From Streptomyces sp. S465 (lineage in GTDB: Bacteria; Actinomycetota; Actinomycetes; Streptomycetales; Streptomycetaceae), in the NCBI RefSeq assembly GCF_026898115.1, contig NZ_CP114036.1:806001-870000 (forward strand): 64,000 nt of DNA. Reading direction: 5' to 3'. Below are positions 63,779 through 64,000 of this stretch, one piece after another (the first letter of the stretch is position 1; each line of letters begins with the position of its first letter). A program made the position numbers and the translations under genes. Below the pieces are notes generated by a model, which did not search any database, had not been told where the DNA came from, and was given only the letters and a program-made list of their open reading frames with translations.

Positions 63779-64000
63779 GGCACCGCGGGTACGGCCGGCG
63801 CCCGGACGCCCTCGGCGTCGGGCCGGGCGGGCGCCGCCCGGTCGACGTCCTCGGCCGCCTTGGCGAGCAGATCGAGCATGGCCAGTTCGGCGCCGGGCGC
63901 GTCGCGGTCCCGTATGGCCTCCAGCACCCGGCGGTGGCTGGGCACGGGGTCGTCGGCGTCGCCGTGGGCGTGCACCGGGCGGTCGCGCTCCCGCAGTCCG
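63760..64000 (-). CDS. GntR/FadR-type regulator, C-terminal part only (cut by the window edge)
   Basis: The frame runs in from the right edge and ends in TAG at 63760-63762. The visible 80 residues include SHRRVLEAIRDRDAPGAELAMLDLLAKAAEDV, the last helices of an FCD ligand domain as in FadR-like repressors. The DNA-binding part is outside the window. The length of the Pro/Ala-rich tail is unusual. Confidence 0.65.
   Translation of the reverse strand, partial: GLRERDRPVHAHGDADDPVPSHRRVLEAIRDRDAPGAELAMLDLLAKAAEDVDRAAPARPDAEGVRAPAVPAVPQAIQP

Overview
The window is high-GC (about 72%) DNA with strong G/C third-position bias, GTG as well as ATG starts, GGAGG-type ribosome sites and a typical Streptomyces gene set (SARP regulator, ECF41 sigma factor, DUF1876, DUF4232, DUF5988, SpoIIE-type phosphatases, modular type I PKS). 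A Streptomyces or close relative is the natural reading. No rRNA, tRNA, insertion sequence or CRISPR array was seen.

Region 1 (1-16.7 kb): the right-hand end of a modular type I PKS cluster transcribed leftward. The promoter-proximal gene (6769-14025) holds a decarboxylating KSQ loading module with a malonyl-type AT and an extension module KS-AT-DH-ACP that has no KR. The next gene (37-6726) is a complete KS-AT-DH-ER-KR-ACP module. Matching docking segments and a repeated inter-gene leader at position 1 indicate that more PKS genes lie beyond the left edge. Diverging from them are a small-molecule methyltransferase, a SARP activator and a DUF5988 protein. No thioesterase domain is present in the window's PKS genes; a free type II thioesterase lies at 39.4-40.1 kb.

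Region 2 (16.7-37.3 kb): mixed chromosomal genes. They are a secreted X-Pro peptidase, a TIGR00027-type methyltransferase, a CapA-like lipoprotein, a ClpC-type unfoldase, a membrane SpoIIE phosphatase, an ECF41 sigma factor with its flavoprotein partner, a peptide/metallophore-type ABC importer (binding lipoprotein plus fused permease) with a Zur-like site, a GNAT acetyltransferase, a STAND NTPase with TPRs, a YjbR protein, and the psuG-psuK pseudouridine pair. An aldehyde dehydrogenase remnant sits beside the ABC genes.

Region 3 (37.4-51.9 kb): a translationally coupled pair of ATP-grasp ligases followed by the type II thioesterase, a baeRF protein, a DUF4032 protein diverging from a short-chain dehydrogenase across two near-identical operators, remnants of TetR and AraC regulators, a CASTOR/POLLUX-type channel protein, a large sensor phosphatase, a roadblock-like protein whose 3' end is tandemly duplicated (138 bp), a Gfo/Idh/MocA oxidoreductase and a DUF4232 lipoprotein.

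Region 4 (51.9-64 kb): a second, separate polyketide locus. It is a stand-alone ketosynthase that keeps its cysteine but lacks one catalytic histidine and the lysine, followed by a single fully reducing PKS (KS-AT-DH-ER-KR-ACP) without docking segments, probably iterative. The ketosynthase start overlaps a 24-codon leader made of three 21-bp repeats. Beyond it lie an Lrp/AsnC regulator, ddaH and rocD (arginine/ornithine metabolism), a repeat-rich spacer, a DUF1876 gene and the end of a GntR/FCD regulator cut by the window edge.

The least conventional elements are the deviant ketosynthase with its partner PKS, the ATP-grasp pair next to a thioesterase, and the KR-less first extension module. 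Functional statements rest on motif reading by eye; no database search was run.
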